DNA of 64,000 nt from assembly GCF_000576595.1 (NCBI RefSeq), contig NZ_AWSA01000018.1, positions 1 through 64,000 on the forward strand, read 5' to 3'. The stretch comes from Intrasporangium oryzae NRRL B-24470. Lineage in GTDB: Bacteria > Actinomycetota > Actinomycetes > Actinomycetales > Dermatophilaceae. Of this stretch, positions 45,563 through 54,419 are shown in pieces. Below the pieces are notes generated by a model. That model was not told where the DNA came from, searched no databases, and saw only the letters and a list, made by a program, of their open reading frames with translations. The translations under genes and the position numbers were made by a program. The stretch's first letter is position 1, and every line of letters begins with the position of its first letter.

Positions 45563-45591
45563 TACGATCGAACCAATCTAGTTCGATCATA
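45563..45591. promoter_or_regulatory. MarR operator dyad
   Basis: TACGATCGAAC, a 7-nt spacer, GTTCGATCATA: an 11-bp inverted repeat with one mismatch, 20 bp before the marR ATG. It is well placed for autorepression, and local A+T is raised around it (45553-45600). Confidence 0.72.
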
Positions 45592-45611
45592 GAACTACCG
45601 CAAGGGGCCAC

Positions 45612-46061
45612 ATGACGCGCGACCTGCCGACCAGCCTGCTCATGTTCATCGCCTCCCGCGCTGCATCGGAGCGGATCTTCAGGGCGGTCCAGGAGGCGGG
45701 CTTCACGGACCTGACCCTCGCGCAGGGCCGGCTGATGATGGGCATGGAGCCCGATGGCAGCCGCCTCAGCACCCTGGCCGACCGGGGCCAGATCGCCAAG
45801 CAGACCGCCACGGCCCTCGTCGACAAGCTCGAGCGGGCCGGCTATGTCGAGCGCGTGCCCGACCCCTCCGACGGGAGGGCACGCCTCGTCCGCTTCACGT
45901 CCCGCGCGCTGGCCGTGCTCCCGATCGCGCGCGCCGAGGAAGCGCGCATCGAGGCGGAGTGGCGGGCACACCTCGGCGCGGAGCGCATGGACCAGCTCCG
46001 CGATGCCCTGACCGCCCTGCGCGAGGTCACCGATCCGCACCGGCCTCCCCACCAGGCGTGA
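45612..46061 (+). CDS. MarR family transcriptional regulator
   Basis: A 149-residue winged-helix dimer. Dimer helices flank the DNA-binding core LTLAQGRLMMGMEPDGSRLSTLADRGQIAKQTATALVDKLERAGYVERVPDPSDGRARLVRFTSRA, in which QTATALVDKLE is the recognition helix and DPSDGRARLV the wing. It stands between the divergent maleylpyruvate isomerase-fold gene and a carboxylesterase 57 bp downstream, so regulation of either is plausible. Confidence 0.92.
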   Translation: MTRDLPTSLLMFIASRAASERIFRAVQEAGFTDLTLAQGRLMMGMEPDGSRLSTLADRGQIAKQTATALVDKLERAGYVERVPDPSDGRARLVRFTSRALAVLPIARAEEARIEAEWRAHLGAERMDQLRDALTALREVTDPHRPPHQA

Positions 46062-46118
46062 GCCAGGCGCTGCGCAAAGGGGTGGTGAGCGGGTGGCGAC
46101 CCTGAGGACGATGGGGCT

Positions 46119-47552
46119 GTGCACATCGACATCGCCACCGGCGCAGGAGCCGTTCGCGGGGTGACCGAGCGGGGGCTCGCCGTCTTCCGAGGCATCCCGT
46201 ATGCCGCACTGCCCGTTCGCCTCGGCGCGCCGCAGCCGGGTGCCCGCTGGGACGGGGTGCGTGAGGCACTGAGGTTCGGGCCCCCGCCCCCGCAGTCGGG
46301 CGCGTTCGGCATGGATGCCCTGGGCGACGAGGGCGACGACTGGTTGACCGTCAACGTCTGGTCGCCCGACCTCGGCGGCCGCCTGCCGGTGATGGTGTGG
46401 ATCCAGGGTGGCGCCTACGTGTTCGGCAGGTCCGGCCTGCCCGAGTACGACGGCGGCAACCTCGCCCGGGGCGGTGTCGTCGTGGTGACCTTCAACTACC
46501 GGGTCGGGTTCGAAGGCTTCGGATACGTCGAGGGGATGCCGGTCAACCGCGGCCTGCTCGACCAGGTCGCCGCGCTCGAGTGGGTCCAGCACACCATCGG
46601 CGCCTTCGGTGGCGACCCCGAGCGGGTGACCCTGTTCGGTCAGTCCGCGGGTGGTGGGTCGGTGGCGGCCCTGCTCGCGATGCCGCAGGCGGCCGGCCTC
46701 TTCCAGCGGGCCATCGCCCAGAGCGTCCCGGGGGTCTTCTTCACGCCGGACCTCGCTGCCGACATCACCCGCGTGTGCGCCTCCGAGCTCGGCCTCTCGC
46801 CCGAGGAGCTGTCGACCGTGGATCCCGGACTGCTGGCCGCCGCCGGTGACGCCGTGGGCGCCACGATGGGGCAGTTCGCGGACCGCTGGGGCCGCGCGGC
46901 GCACGCCCTGATCCCTTTCGCGCTGATCGTCGACGGTGACGTCCTGCCCACCACTCCGTGGGCAGGACTGACCGGCCAGGTCCCGCTGATGGTCGGTCAC
47001 ACGCGTCACGAACAGCGGTTGCTCACCGCCCTCAGTGGACGGCTGGGCGAGGTGACCCAGGCGGAGGCCATCGAGGCCTCCGAGGTCTTCGGGCCCGATC
47101 CGCAGGCCTACCGGCAGCACTTCCCAGACCCCCAGGAGCTGGACGAGGTGGTGCGTTCGGACTGGCTCTTCAGGATGCCGTCCCTGCACCTCACCGAGGC
47201 CCAGATCGAGGCAGGGGGCCTCGCCTACCTGTACGAGCTGACCTGGCCCGCTCCGGGGATGGGCGGCGTGCTGGGCGCCTGTCACGGCCTCGACGTGCCA
47301 CTGGTGTTCGGCAACCTCACCGCTGGTCAACCCGCGATGCTGATCGGCGACCCCACCCCGGAGGCAGTGGCGCTGTCCGAGCAGATGCGCCACGCCTGGA
47401 CGGCGTTCGCGACGACCGGCGACCCGGGCTGGCCGACCTACGACACCGGGGCGACGCGGCTCTTCGACATCGAGCCGGTCGTCACGTCCTATCCCGAGCA
47501 GGTCTCCCGCCAGATCTGGCGGGAGCGCCCGGACGTGCTCGACCTGACGTAG
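46119..47552 (+). CDS. Type B carboxylesterase
   Basis: A 477-residue alpha/beta hydrolase, cytosolic. N-terminal GLAVFRGIPYAALPVR, oxyanion-hole VMVWIQGGAYVFG, nucleophile GQSAGGGSVAALL (Ser), and GFEGFGYVEGMPVNRGLLDQVAALEWVQ are standard. The third catalytic residue is His in CHGLDVPLVFGNL. The oxyanion motif here is IQGGAYVFG, with Gln in place of His in the common HGGA, and the EDCL loop is replaced by DDWLTVNVW. Start GTG 46119 is chosen as the first codon of the homologous text and lies 57 bp after marR. Substrate unknown; p-nitrobenzyl-esterase-like. Confidence 0.9.
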   Translation: MHIDIATGAGAVRGVTERGLAVFRGIPYAALPVRLGAPQPGARWDGVREALRFGPPPPQSGAFGMDALGDEGDDWLTVNVWSPDLGGRLPVMVWIQGGAYVFGRSGLPEYDGGNLARGGVVVVTFNYRVGFEGFGYVEGMPVNRGLLDQVAALEWVQHTIGAFGGDPERVTLFGQSAGGGSVAALLAMPQAAGLFQRAIAQSVPGVFFTPDLAADITRVCASELGLSPEELSTVDPGLLAAAGDAVGATMGQFADRWGRAAHALIPFALIVDGDVLPTTPWAGLTGQVPLMVGHTRHEQRLLTALSGRLGEVTQAEAIEASEVFGPDPQAYRQHFPDPQELDEVVRSDWLFRMPSLHLTEAQIEAGGLAYLYELTWPAPGMGGVLGACHGLDVPLVFGNLTAGQPAMLIGDPTPEAVALSEQMRHAWTAFATTGDPGWPTYDTGATRLFDIEPVVTSYPEQVSRQIWRERPDVLDLT

Positions 47553-47673
47553 CAGGGCCTCCGCGGGCCTGCGTCGGTCTTCGGCCCGACGTATGCCGTG
47601 TGGCGTCGGGGGCGGTGGCGATGCCCCCCGCCTGCGCACCACGTTTCCGGGGGAGGGCATGGTTGTCGATGTG

Positions 47674-48228
47674 ATGCCCTTCCGCACCTTGTTCCTGACC
47701 GTCGGTCTGCCCGGGGTGGGCAAGACCACTCGCGCCAAGGCGCTCGCGTCAGCCCATCGGATCCTCCGCCTGACACCGGACGAGTGGATGGCACCGCTCT
47801 TCGGCCACAGCGATGCCGATGGTCGTCGAGACATCGTCGAAGGCCGGATGATCTGGGTGGCGCACGAGGTGCTCGCCAGCGGCTCGGGTGTCGTTCTCGA
47901 CTTCGGTTGCTGGTCTCCCGAGGAGCGGTATGCCATCCGAGCGATCGCCGAGGCGGCAGGAGCCGACTTCAAGCTGGAGTACGTCGAGGCGGACGAGCGT
48001 GATCGCCGCCGGCGTGCCACCCAGAGGTGGCTGCAGGCTCCCCACACGACCTTCGAGATGACCGAGCACGACCATGACCGCTACCTCGCGTCCTTCGAGG
48101 CGCCCAGCCCGAACGAGCTGAGCAACGGCCCCATCCCCTCCCCACCGGCTGGGCACGCGAGCTGGCCGGCCTGGGCCAGCAGTCGCTGGCCGACCCTGCC
48201 CATCATCGCTCCTCGCGCGGAAACCTGA
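47674..48228 (+). CDS. AAA_33-type P-loop kinase
   Basis: A 184-residue small P-loop protein. Walker A GLPGVGKTTRAKAL lies near the N-terminus, then LTPDEWMAPLFG, VLDFGCWSPEER and a lid region ADERDRRRRATQRW. The family phosphorylates small molecules or polynucleotide ends, and some members confer chloramphenicol or zeta-toxin-like activity; no specific assignment. The C-terminal 35 residues (GPIPSPPAGHASWPAW...) are Pro/Trp-rich and look unlike a fold. ATG 47674 is preferred, although a GGGGGAGGG at 47649-47657 would also allow ATG 47659 (close spacing) or GTG 47671. Confidence 0.78.
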   Translation: MPFRTLFLTVGLPGVGKTTRAKALASAHRILRLTPDEWMAPLFGHSDADGRRDIVEGRMIWVAHEVLASGSGVVLDFGCWSPEERYAIRAIAEAAGADFKLEYVEADERDRRRRATQRWLQAPHTTFEMTEHDHDRYLASFEAPSPNELSNGPIPSPPAGHASWPAWASSRWPTLPIIAPRAET

Positions 48229-48233
48229 TCGGC

Positions 48234-48274
48234 CGTATGCCGGCATCCCCCGCGTGCTGGCCCAGCGGCATACG
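48234..48274. terminator. GTATGCC-type inverted repeat, diverged interior
   Basis: CGTATGC and GGCATACG outer arms with an imperfect interior, directly after the P-loop kinase gene. It lies between it and the convergent hydrolase pseudogene. Confidence 0.6.
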
Positions 48275-48335
48275 TCTCCCTCCGTGAGCGAAGGCGTCCC
48301 AGCGGTCGCTGGGGCGCCTTCGATGACTCGCAACG

Positions 48336-48697
48336 TCAGCCCATGAAGGACAGGGTCATCCGGGTCATGACGGCGGGCTGCTCCTCCCAGATCCAGTGTC
48401 CCGAGTCGGGCACGACCGCGATCGTGACGTCGGCGGCATACTGCTCGACCTGGGTGCCGACGGACCTGCCAAGGCTGTGGTCGGCACCGACGGCGAGGAC
48501 GCGTACACGTCGGCGTCTGCCTCGGTGATCGCGCCCTTCTGGACCGTCAGCCAGTCGACGAACGTCGAGACCCAGATGCTCTCCCGTGGCCGTCGATGGT
48601 CTCCTCGGGGAGGCCGTTGGTGTCGTGGCCGATGAGTCGGATGTTCTGGTCTCGGTGGAGCAGCAGGCCGTGGACGGCACCAGCGCTGGCGACCTTG
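48336..48697 (-). pseudogene. Frameshifted remnant of an epoxide hydrolase-like alpha/beta hydrolase
   Basis: Three minus-strand pieces in different frames line up in family order. First, LLLHRDQNIRLIGHDTNG (the nucleophile-elbow region, with the strand before it). Second, ESIWVSTFVDWLTVQKGAITEADADVYASSPS (the cap region and helix of epoxide hydrolase-like enzymes). Third, VRVLAVGADHSLG through VPDSGHWIWEEQPAVM (the final strand, catalytic His and last helix). Large parts between are missing, and at least two frame changes are needed. The N-terminal 90 or so residues are gone. This is a decayed gene, not an ORF prediction fault. Confidence 0.75.
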
Positions 48698-48735
48698 CCG
48701 TAGCCGACGCCCACGGCTGCAGCCCGCGGTCGCCG

Positions 48736-50952
48736 CTACGTCGTATGGACCTCGACCAGGCCCGCACCTCCGTCGACCGTGACGCGCTGACCGTCGCTGA
48801 TGCGCTGGGTGGCGTCGCCGACGGCCACGACGGCCGGTATGCCGTACTCGCGGGCGACGAGGGACGCGTGGGCCGCCAGGCTGCCGCCGTCCGTGACGAC
48901 CGCCGCTGCTCGGGCGAACAGGGGCGTCCAGGCCGGTGTCGTCGCGCTCGTGACGAGGACCTCACCGGCCGCGAGCCGGTCGGTGTCGGCCAGGTCGAGG
49001 ATCACGCGCGCGACGCCCGTGGCACGGCCTGCGCTCGCCGGCATGCCCTCGAGCATGCCGGGGCGTCGCTCCGCGGGTTCGCGCATCGGGGCGAACGCGT
49101 CGTCCTGCATCTTCTGGACCAACCTCGGAAGCGTCCCGACCAGCAGCGGCGGGCACAGCTTCCTGTTCCGCGCCCACAGCGTGCGACGTTCGGCGACCGA
49201 CGAGGCACGGGACTCGTCCGCGAAGAGCTCCTCCCGTTCGAGGAAGTACACGTCCTCGGCATGACCGATCACCCCACGGCGAACGCACGACTCACCCAGC
49301 CGAGCGAGCGCCCGCCGCATGAGGGGCCAGCCGAGCGTCAGGTCCGGGACCTGCTCCTCGCGGATCCGGGCGTACTTCTGCGCCAGGGCCAGGATCCGAT
49401 CGAAGTCCGCTCGCTGCTTCGGCGCCAGGGCGCCACGGCAGGCCTCCTCGGCGCGTCGCCGCTCCTCGACGAGCGCGGCGTGGGCACGTGGCACGCCGCC
49501 CGGGATCCCGAGCTCACCGGCGGTGGGCCGGAACCAGTCGAGGCTCTGAATGGCGTGCGGGTCGAGGGCGCGCGGCTGCTCGAGACCCGAGACCAACGTC
49601 TGGTGGCTCCCTCCCAAGGTCGGTCGCAGATGGCGCGCGTAGAAGTCGGCGAGGACACCCTCGACCTTCCAGGCGTAGCCGCCGACTGACGAGATCGACT
49701 GCAGATACTCGCCGGCGGCGTCGGCGACCTCATCGATGATCGCCGACAGCCCCACATCGTCCGCGGACTCCACGTCCGCGCTCCGGCGCTCGACGAGGGC
49801 GCGGTAGCGCGGCAACAGCTCGTCCCGCCAATGGGAGGTCTCCCGAGCCCAGACCACTCGTTCCCCGACGTCGGGTCTGCGGCTCCGGACGAGCGCCCAC
49901 AGGATCCGCGGTCGCCTCACGATGCCGAGCATCGGCCGCAGCCCCCCGGACCCGAGTGGCGAGTGGAAGTACCACCCGTTGATCGTCACGTGCAGCGGCA
50001 GCGGCGGGTAGACCCCGAGCCGCTCGCGCGACACCTGCGCGTACCGCGCCTCCATCCGCGCGAGCAGCCAGGTGTCGCAGAGAGGGGTGACGGGCTCGGG
50101 CAGCCACTCCCCGATCCGGAAGTTGCGGGTCCACCCGCCGGGCAGCGGCGACTCCCAGCGGACCGGGTCAGGCAGGGCCGTCATCGGGCGCGCCTGCAGG
50201 AGGTGGAGCCTGCCCCCGGCGAAGGCCCACTCGATGTCCTGCGGCACGTCGTCGAAGACTGCCTGGACTCGTCGCGCGAGCTCGGCCACGGCGAGGGCCT
50301 GCTCCTCGGTGAGGACCGCAGTCGGTGCGCGTCGGTCGCGAAGGGCGTGGTCGCCGCGCACGACCCACTGTTCGCCGGCCGCCTCGCCGTCGACCAGCAC
50401 CTCGCCCAGGCCACGCGTCGCGGTGACGACGGTCTCCTGGCGGGCGCCGGTGAGGGGGTTCGCGGTGAACGCGACACCGGAGACCTCGGAGGTGACCATG
50501 CGTTGGAGGAGCACCGCCACACCCTCCTGGCCCTCGGGGCCGTGCGCACGCCTGTAGGCGACGACCCGCTCGTCGTGGGCCGACTGCCGGACCCGGCGCA
50601 CCGCGTCGAGCACGGCGGACGGGCCGGACACGCCGAGCACGGTCTCGTACTGCCCGGCAAAGGACGCGTCCCCGAGGTCCTCGGCAATCGCAGAGGACCT
50701 CACGGCCAGGGGACCCTCGCCGAGCACCGAGAGCGCCTCGGACACCCGGTCGGGGAGCGCCTCCTCCGGCTCGCCGGCCGTCACCAGAACACCGTCCGGG
50801 ACGGGGAAGCCCCGCCGAACGAGCAGCCCGAGGTTGGCCGCCTTGTGGCCTACGGTCCCCGCAGCGTCGTCGCCGAGGTCCTCCAGTCGGCGCACGTGCG
50901 CCGGGGCCAGGGTCGAGGCGGCGTCCCGCGCCCCCCGTGCTGCGTCTTCCAC
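48736..50952 (-). CDS. PEP/pyruvate-binding enzyme (PEP synthase or rifampin phosphotransferase-like)
   Basis: A 738-residue three-part phosphotransferase. The N-terminal ATP-grasp domain has GHKAANLGLLVRRGFPVPDG, LAVRSSAIAEDLGDASFAGQYETVLGV and DIEWAFAGGRLHLLQARPMT. A long helical middle domain follows. The C-terminal swivelling His domain has VTDGGSLAAHASLVAREYGIPAVV with the phospho-His. The PEP/pyruvate TIM-barrel domain of true PEP synthase is absent. The architecture is therefore that of rifampin phosphotransferase-like enzymes, which move phosphate from ATP to a small substrate. GTG 50952 follows GGAGGTA. It lies 112 bp after the ABM gene on the same strand and probably belongs to the palindrome-controlled unit. 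Confidence 0.88.
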   Translation of the reverse strand: MEDAARGARDAASTLAPAHVRRLEDLGDDAAGTVGHKAANLGLLVRRGFPVPDGVLVTAGEPEEALPDRVSEALSVLGEGPLAVRSSAIAEDLGDASFAGQYETVLGVSGPSAVLDAVRRVRQSAHDERVVAYRRAHGPEGQEGVAVLLQRMVTSEVSGVAFTANPLTGARQETVVTATRGLGEVLVDGEAAGEQWVVRGDHALRDRRAPTAVLTEEQALAVAELARRVQAVFDDVPQDIEWAFAGGRLHLLQARPMTALPDPVRWESPLPGGWTRNFRIGEWLPEPVTPLCDTWLLARMEARYAQVSRERLGVYPPLPLHVTINGWYFHSPLGSGGLRPMLGIVRRPRILWALVRSRRPDVGERVVWARETSHWRDELLPRYRALVERRSADVESADDVGLSAIIDEVADAAGEYLQSISSVGGYAWKVEGVLADFYARHLRPTLGGSHQTLVSGLEQPRALDPHAIQSLDWFRPTAGELGIPGGVPRAHAALVEERRRAEEACRGALAPKQRADFDRILALAQKYARIREEQVPDLTLGWPLMRRALARLGESCVRRGVIGHAEDVYFLEREELFADESRASSVAERRTLWARNRKLCPPLLVGTLPRLVQKMQDDAFAPMREPAERRPGMLEGMPASAGRATGVARVILDLADTDRLAAGEVLVTSATTPAWTPLFARAAAVVTDGGSLAAHASLVAREYGIPAVVAVGDATQRISDGQRVTVDGGAGLVEVHTT

Positions 50953-51064
50953 TGCTACCTCCCATGCCCAGCTGCATCGAGCAGGCCAGCCGTCGCCCGC
51001 GTCTCCGGCGGGCGCCACCGTCCGGGACTCTGTCGTGAACGGCCGTGGCGCGTCCGCGGTCCGG

Positions 51065-51349
51065 TCAGCCGACCCGGGTCGCCGTGAACGGGCCCGCCAC
51101 CAGCTCGACGACCGGCGCGTAGATCCCCGCGGCCGTTGCGCTCTGGACCGCATCCGACTGCGCCGAGGCGGACTCCCAGTCGGCGATCTCGACCAGTCCG
51201 TCAGTGCTGTCGAGCGTCTCGTACACGGTGCTGCCGAGGAAGCCGGGGGCGCTGGGCCCGTGAGTCGCAGAGATGGTCTCGAGCAGCTCCCGCAGCTCGG
51301 TCCTCCTCCCGGGCTTGGCCTCGAACTGGACGATCACCCTGATGGGCAT
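51065..51349 (-). CDS. Antibiotic biosynthesis monooxygenase (ABM) domain protein
   Basis: A 94-residue dimeric alpha/beta-barrel protein. MPIRVIVQFEAKPGRRTELRELLETI, FLGSTVYETLDSTDGLVEIADWESASAQSDAV and a Val-rich last strand give the ABM pattern. Stand-alone members include quinol monooxygenases and proteins of unknown activity. AAGGAGGAG lies directly before ATG 51349. The 20-bp palindrome at 51411-51430 lies 61 bp upstream, with a CAGGAT -10-like box 20 nt after it. Confidence 0.86.
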   Translation of the reverse strand: MPIRVIVQFEAKPGRRTELRELLETISATHGPSAPGFLGSTVYETLDSTDGLVEIADWESASAQSDAVQSATAAGIYAPVVELVAGPFTATRVG

Positions 51350-51410
51350 GAGCTCCTCCTTGCGGCACGGGCCTGATGCGACCGATCCTGCGGCACGGCC
51401 CAGCCGGAGA

Positions 51411-51430
51411 CATCACTCGATCGCGCGATG
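51411..51430. promoter_or_regulatory. 20-bp palindromic operator, copy 1
   Basis: CATCACTCGATCGCGCGATG, upstream of the ABM-PEP-synthase-like unit. It overlaps the last codons and stop of the LuxR-family gene. It is the same palindrome as at 54336-54355 and 56551-56570. Confidence 0.7.
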
Positions 51431-54244
51431 CACCATGCCGGCGAGGGCGACGCGGTTCGACACACCGAGCTTGGCGAAGATGTGTCGGAGGTGCGTGTTG
51501 ACGGTGTGCGGGGAGATGTAGAGGCGCCGCGCGATGGCGCCGTTCGTCATCCCCTCCGCGACGAGGGCGGAGACCGCCCGCTCGGTCGCCGTGAGGCTCT
51601 CCCATCCCGTCGCCGGCCGGTGCCGCGAGCCGCGGGACCCGGGATGGGCGCCGAGGCCGCGCATGCGCGCTCGGACCCGTCCCGCCCAGGCGTCTGCACC
51701 GGCGTGCTCGAACCGCTCGAGAGCCTCCGCGAGCAGCACCGTCGCCTCGTCCGTCCGCCCGGATCGGGCCAACAGGCTCGCGGCATCCTCACAGGCACCG
51801 GTGTGCTCGAGCAGGAGCGTCGAGCGCCGGGCCAGGGCCACCGCCTCCAGGGCCGGGTCGACGTCGTCGTCCACGAGTGCCCTGCACCTCAGGGCGACAC
51901 TGCGCACGGTCGAGACCTCTGGTGCGAGCGCGGCCGCGGCCGTGACCGCATCGGCGACCTCGGCAGCCACGGCCCGCTGGTCCGAGGCCATGGCCAGGCG
52001 AACGAGATCGGGCGCCAGCCGTCGGTGGTAGAAGACGCTCCCGCGCTCCGCGTCGTACCTCCAGCACCGCAGCAGCAGCTCGTAGGCGCCTGGGTGGTCA
52101 CCCTGCGCGGCCCGGAGCCCGGCCAGCGCGAACGCGACGATGCCGGCGTTGTAGCTGAGCGCCTCGCCCTCGAGGGACCCGGCGAGCCCGGACGCCAGCG
52201 CCTGCGCCCCCTCGAGATCGCCCACCGCCGTCGCGATGACGGTCTGGTAGGCGAGTGACTGCGACAGCAGCAGTGGGTGGTGCTTCTCACGAGCGGCCTC
52301 TCCGCCGGCGACGAGCCGCGGACCCGCATCCTCCCAGGCGCCGATCTCGAAGCACGCCTCCGCGTCGGCCATCAACGTCTCGGCGAGCCACCACCCGGAG
52401 CCGAACTCGTCGTCCAGCGCCTCCCGGTAGGCCGCCCGCGCTTCGGTGACGCGGTCGCAGTCGAAGAGCGCGAGGCCGAGGAAGAGCTTCGGCTGAAGCG
52501 GTAGCTGTCCGGTACCGGACGAGTCCGCGGCGAAGGACGCGGCGCGACGGGCGAGAACGAGCGCCTCGTCGAACCGGCCCTGCCGCCCCACCGCGACGAG
52601 CAGTGCCGTCAGGGCCCACGCCGTCAGCGCGCCCACCCCCGCGCCCTCGGCGATCTCCACCGCTCGACGGGAGGCGGACTCGCCCGCGGCCGGATCCCCC
52701 GAGTACGTCAGGGCCCAGCTCTGCTGAGTGAGCACCGGCACCTGCTCGACGGGCCGGAGCCGGGTCGGCTCGGCGAGGAGGTCCTGCGCGACGGTGATGA
52801 CCTCGGCGGCGCGGTTCTGCAGGGCCAGCGCACCGAGGAAGGCGAGGCGCAGCCTCGTGTCCACCGCGGCCGAGTGGCTCCGCGCGAGCACCGCCTCCGC
52901 CCTGCTCGATGCCTCCTCCACCAGTCCCGCGCGAAGCAGTGCCTCGACGACCTCGACCGAGACCAGGTCGCCGTCGGCGTGCCCGCGCGGGAGCAACGCC
53001 TCGGCCCGGCGCAGCAGCTCGACGCTCACGCTCGGCGCACCGGGCGAGGCGTCTCGCGCGGCGTCCCGCAGCCAGGTGACCGCCTCGTCGTCACCCCGCT
53101 CGGACCCGAGCACCAGGTGGTCGGCCACGTCCAGCCGGTCGGCGCCCGCGGACATGAGGGCGACCGCGGCCTCACGGTGGAGCACGCGACGGGTCGGCGC
53201 CGGGATGCGCCGGTAGATGGCGCCGTGGACGAGCTGGTGTCGGAACACGACACGGTCGTCGGCCTCGTCGAGGAGCTGGGCATCGAAGGCGTCGGCGAGC
53301 ATCTCGGCGACCTGCGCGGGCGGCCGGCGGGCGACCGCGACGAGGTCGCGGACCCGCACGGCATCACCGAGCACCGCCGTCACCTGGAGCAGCTCGAGCG
53401 TCGTGGGCGGCAGCTCTCGCAGCCGTCGCACGACGAGATCGCTCAACGACGTGGGCAGCTCCGAGCTCGTCGCCTCGACGCTGTCCCCGGCCCGGACGAG
53501 CATTCCTTCGTCGGCCAGTGACCGCAACAGCGCCCGTGCCCACAACGGGTTGCCGCCGGCCTTGTCGAGCAGGGTGGTCAGGGCTGGACCGGGTGGCCCG
53601 CCGATCTGGAGGGCCGCGAGGGCGACGACGTCATCAGGCAGCAGCGGGGCGAGCCGGAGAGTGCGGGCGCCGGCCGAGGCGAGGTCCTCGAGCAGCCGCG
53701 CCACCTCCGCAGACAGCGGCGACGGCCGGACCGTCACGACGACGAGGACTGGCGAGAACGGCATACGCCGCACGACAGCCGAGATCGCCGACAGGCTCGC
53801 CGGGTCCGCCCAGTGGACGTCCTCGGCAACCAGCAGGACCGGATGCTCGGCACACGAGGCCTCGACGAGGTCGACGACCTCCTCGACGACCCGGTACTGC
53901 AGGTCACCGGCCCCGTGCTCCGCGCCGCCGCCGTCGCGGGCCAGCAGCGACGCGACCGCGGCTCTGCGAGCGTCGGATGAGCGCATCCTCAGGTCGAGCG
54001 CACCCACGACCAGCCCGAATGGGTGGGTCCGCTCGAAGGGGTGCGCCTGGCCGTGGAACACGGTCACCTGAGAAGCGCGTGCCTGCGCCTCGACCGCCTG
54101 CACCAGACGGGTCTTTCCGATGCCGGCCTCCCCCTCGATGAGCAGGGCCGACGCCCTCGACTCGCCGAGCGCGCGGACGGCGGCGGCGGCGGCCGCCAGC
54201 TCAGCCGCGCGCCCAACGACGCCCTCGTCCGGGGACACGTCCAC
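51413..54244 (-). CDS. Large LuxR-family (LAL) transcriptional regulator with AAA ATPase domain
   Basis: A 943-residue regulator. Walker A GEAGIGKTRL lies at about residue 38, and the Walker B region is VLLVAEDVHWADPASLS. About 500 residues of TPR-like helical repeats follow. The C-terminal LuxR helix-turn-helix is LTATERAVSALVAEGMTNGAIARRLYISPHTVNTHLRHIFAKLGVSNRVALAGM. Such proteins sense a small inducer and ATP. GTG 54244 is chosen because VDVSPDEGVVGRAAELA is the usual start. GTG 54343 would lie inside the palindrome and is less likely. The divergent gene at 54420 shares that palindrome. Confidence 0.9.
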   Translation of the reverse strand: MDVSPDEGVVGRAAELAAAAAAVRALGESRASALLIEGEAGIGKTRLVQAVEAQARASQVTVFHGQAHPFERTHPFGLVVGALDLRMRSSDARRAAVASLLARDGGGAEHGAGDLQYRVVEEVVDLVEASCAEHPVLLVAEDVHWADPASLSAISAVVRRMPFSPVLVVVTVRPSPLSAEVARLLEDLASAGARTLRLAPLLPDDVVALAALQIGGPPGPALTTLLDKAGGNPLWARALLRSLADEGMLVRAGDSVEATSSELPTSLSDLVVRRLRELPPTTLELLQVTAVLGDAVRVRDLVAVARRPPAQVAEMLADAFDAQLLDEADDRVVFRHQLVHGAIYRRIPAPTRRVLHREAAVALMSAGADRLDVADHLVLGSERGDDEAVTWLRDAARDASPGAPSVSVELLRRAEALLPRGHADGDLVSVEVVEALLRAGLVEEASSRAEAVLARSHSAAVDTRLRLAFLGALALQNRAAEVITVAQDLLAEPTRLRPVEQVPVLTQQSWALTYSGDPAAGESASRRAVEIAEGAGVGALTAWALTALLVAVGRQGRFDEALVLARRAASFAADSSGTGQLPLQPKLFLGLALFDCDRVTEARAAYREALDDEFGSGWWLAETLMADAEACFEIGAWEDAGPRLVAGGEAAREKHHPLLLSQSLAYQTVIATAVGDLEGAQALASGLAGSLEGEALSYNAGIVAFALAGLRAAQGDHPGAYELLLRCWRYDAERGSVFYHRRLAPDLVRLAMASDQRAVAAEVADAVTAAAALAPEVSTVRSVALRCRALVDDDVDPALEAVALARRSTLLLEHTGACEDAASLLARSGRTDEATVLLAEALERFEHAGADAWAGRVRARMRGLGAHPGSRGSRHRPATGWESLTATERAVSALVAEGMTNGAIARRLYISPHTVNTHLRHIFAKLGVSNRVALAGMVHRAIE

Positions 54245-54335
54245 AGCCTGCCCGAGCGTGACGACCGGCGTCCAGAAGATGCGTGGGGCGACGCCGAGCC
54301 TGGTCGGGGGCGATGCTCCGCCGGCGCGTGGACGG

Positions 54336-54355
54336 CATACCACGATCGAGTGATG
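54336..54355. promoter_or_regulatory. 20-bp palindromic operator, copy 2
   Basis: CATACCACGATCGAGTGATG lies in the divergent region between the LuxR gene and the gene at 54420. A TATGTT box at 54376-54381 lies 20 bp to its right, as expected for an activator site touching the -35 position. Confidence 0.68.
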
Positions 54356-54419
54356 TTGCCGCCCGGTTCGTCCCGTATGTTCGCCGTCATCGGGTTACCA
54401 CGATCGGGAGGAGACCCTC

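Noticed and set aside
54395-54410. A fourth regulator palindrome at CCACGATCGGGAGG
   Set aside because: It shares only CCACGATCG with the other copies, lacks symmetry, and contains the ribosome site of the 54420 gene.
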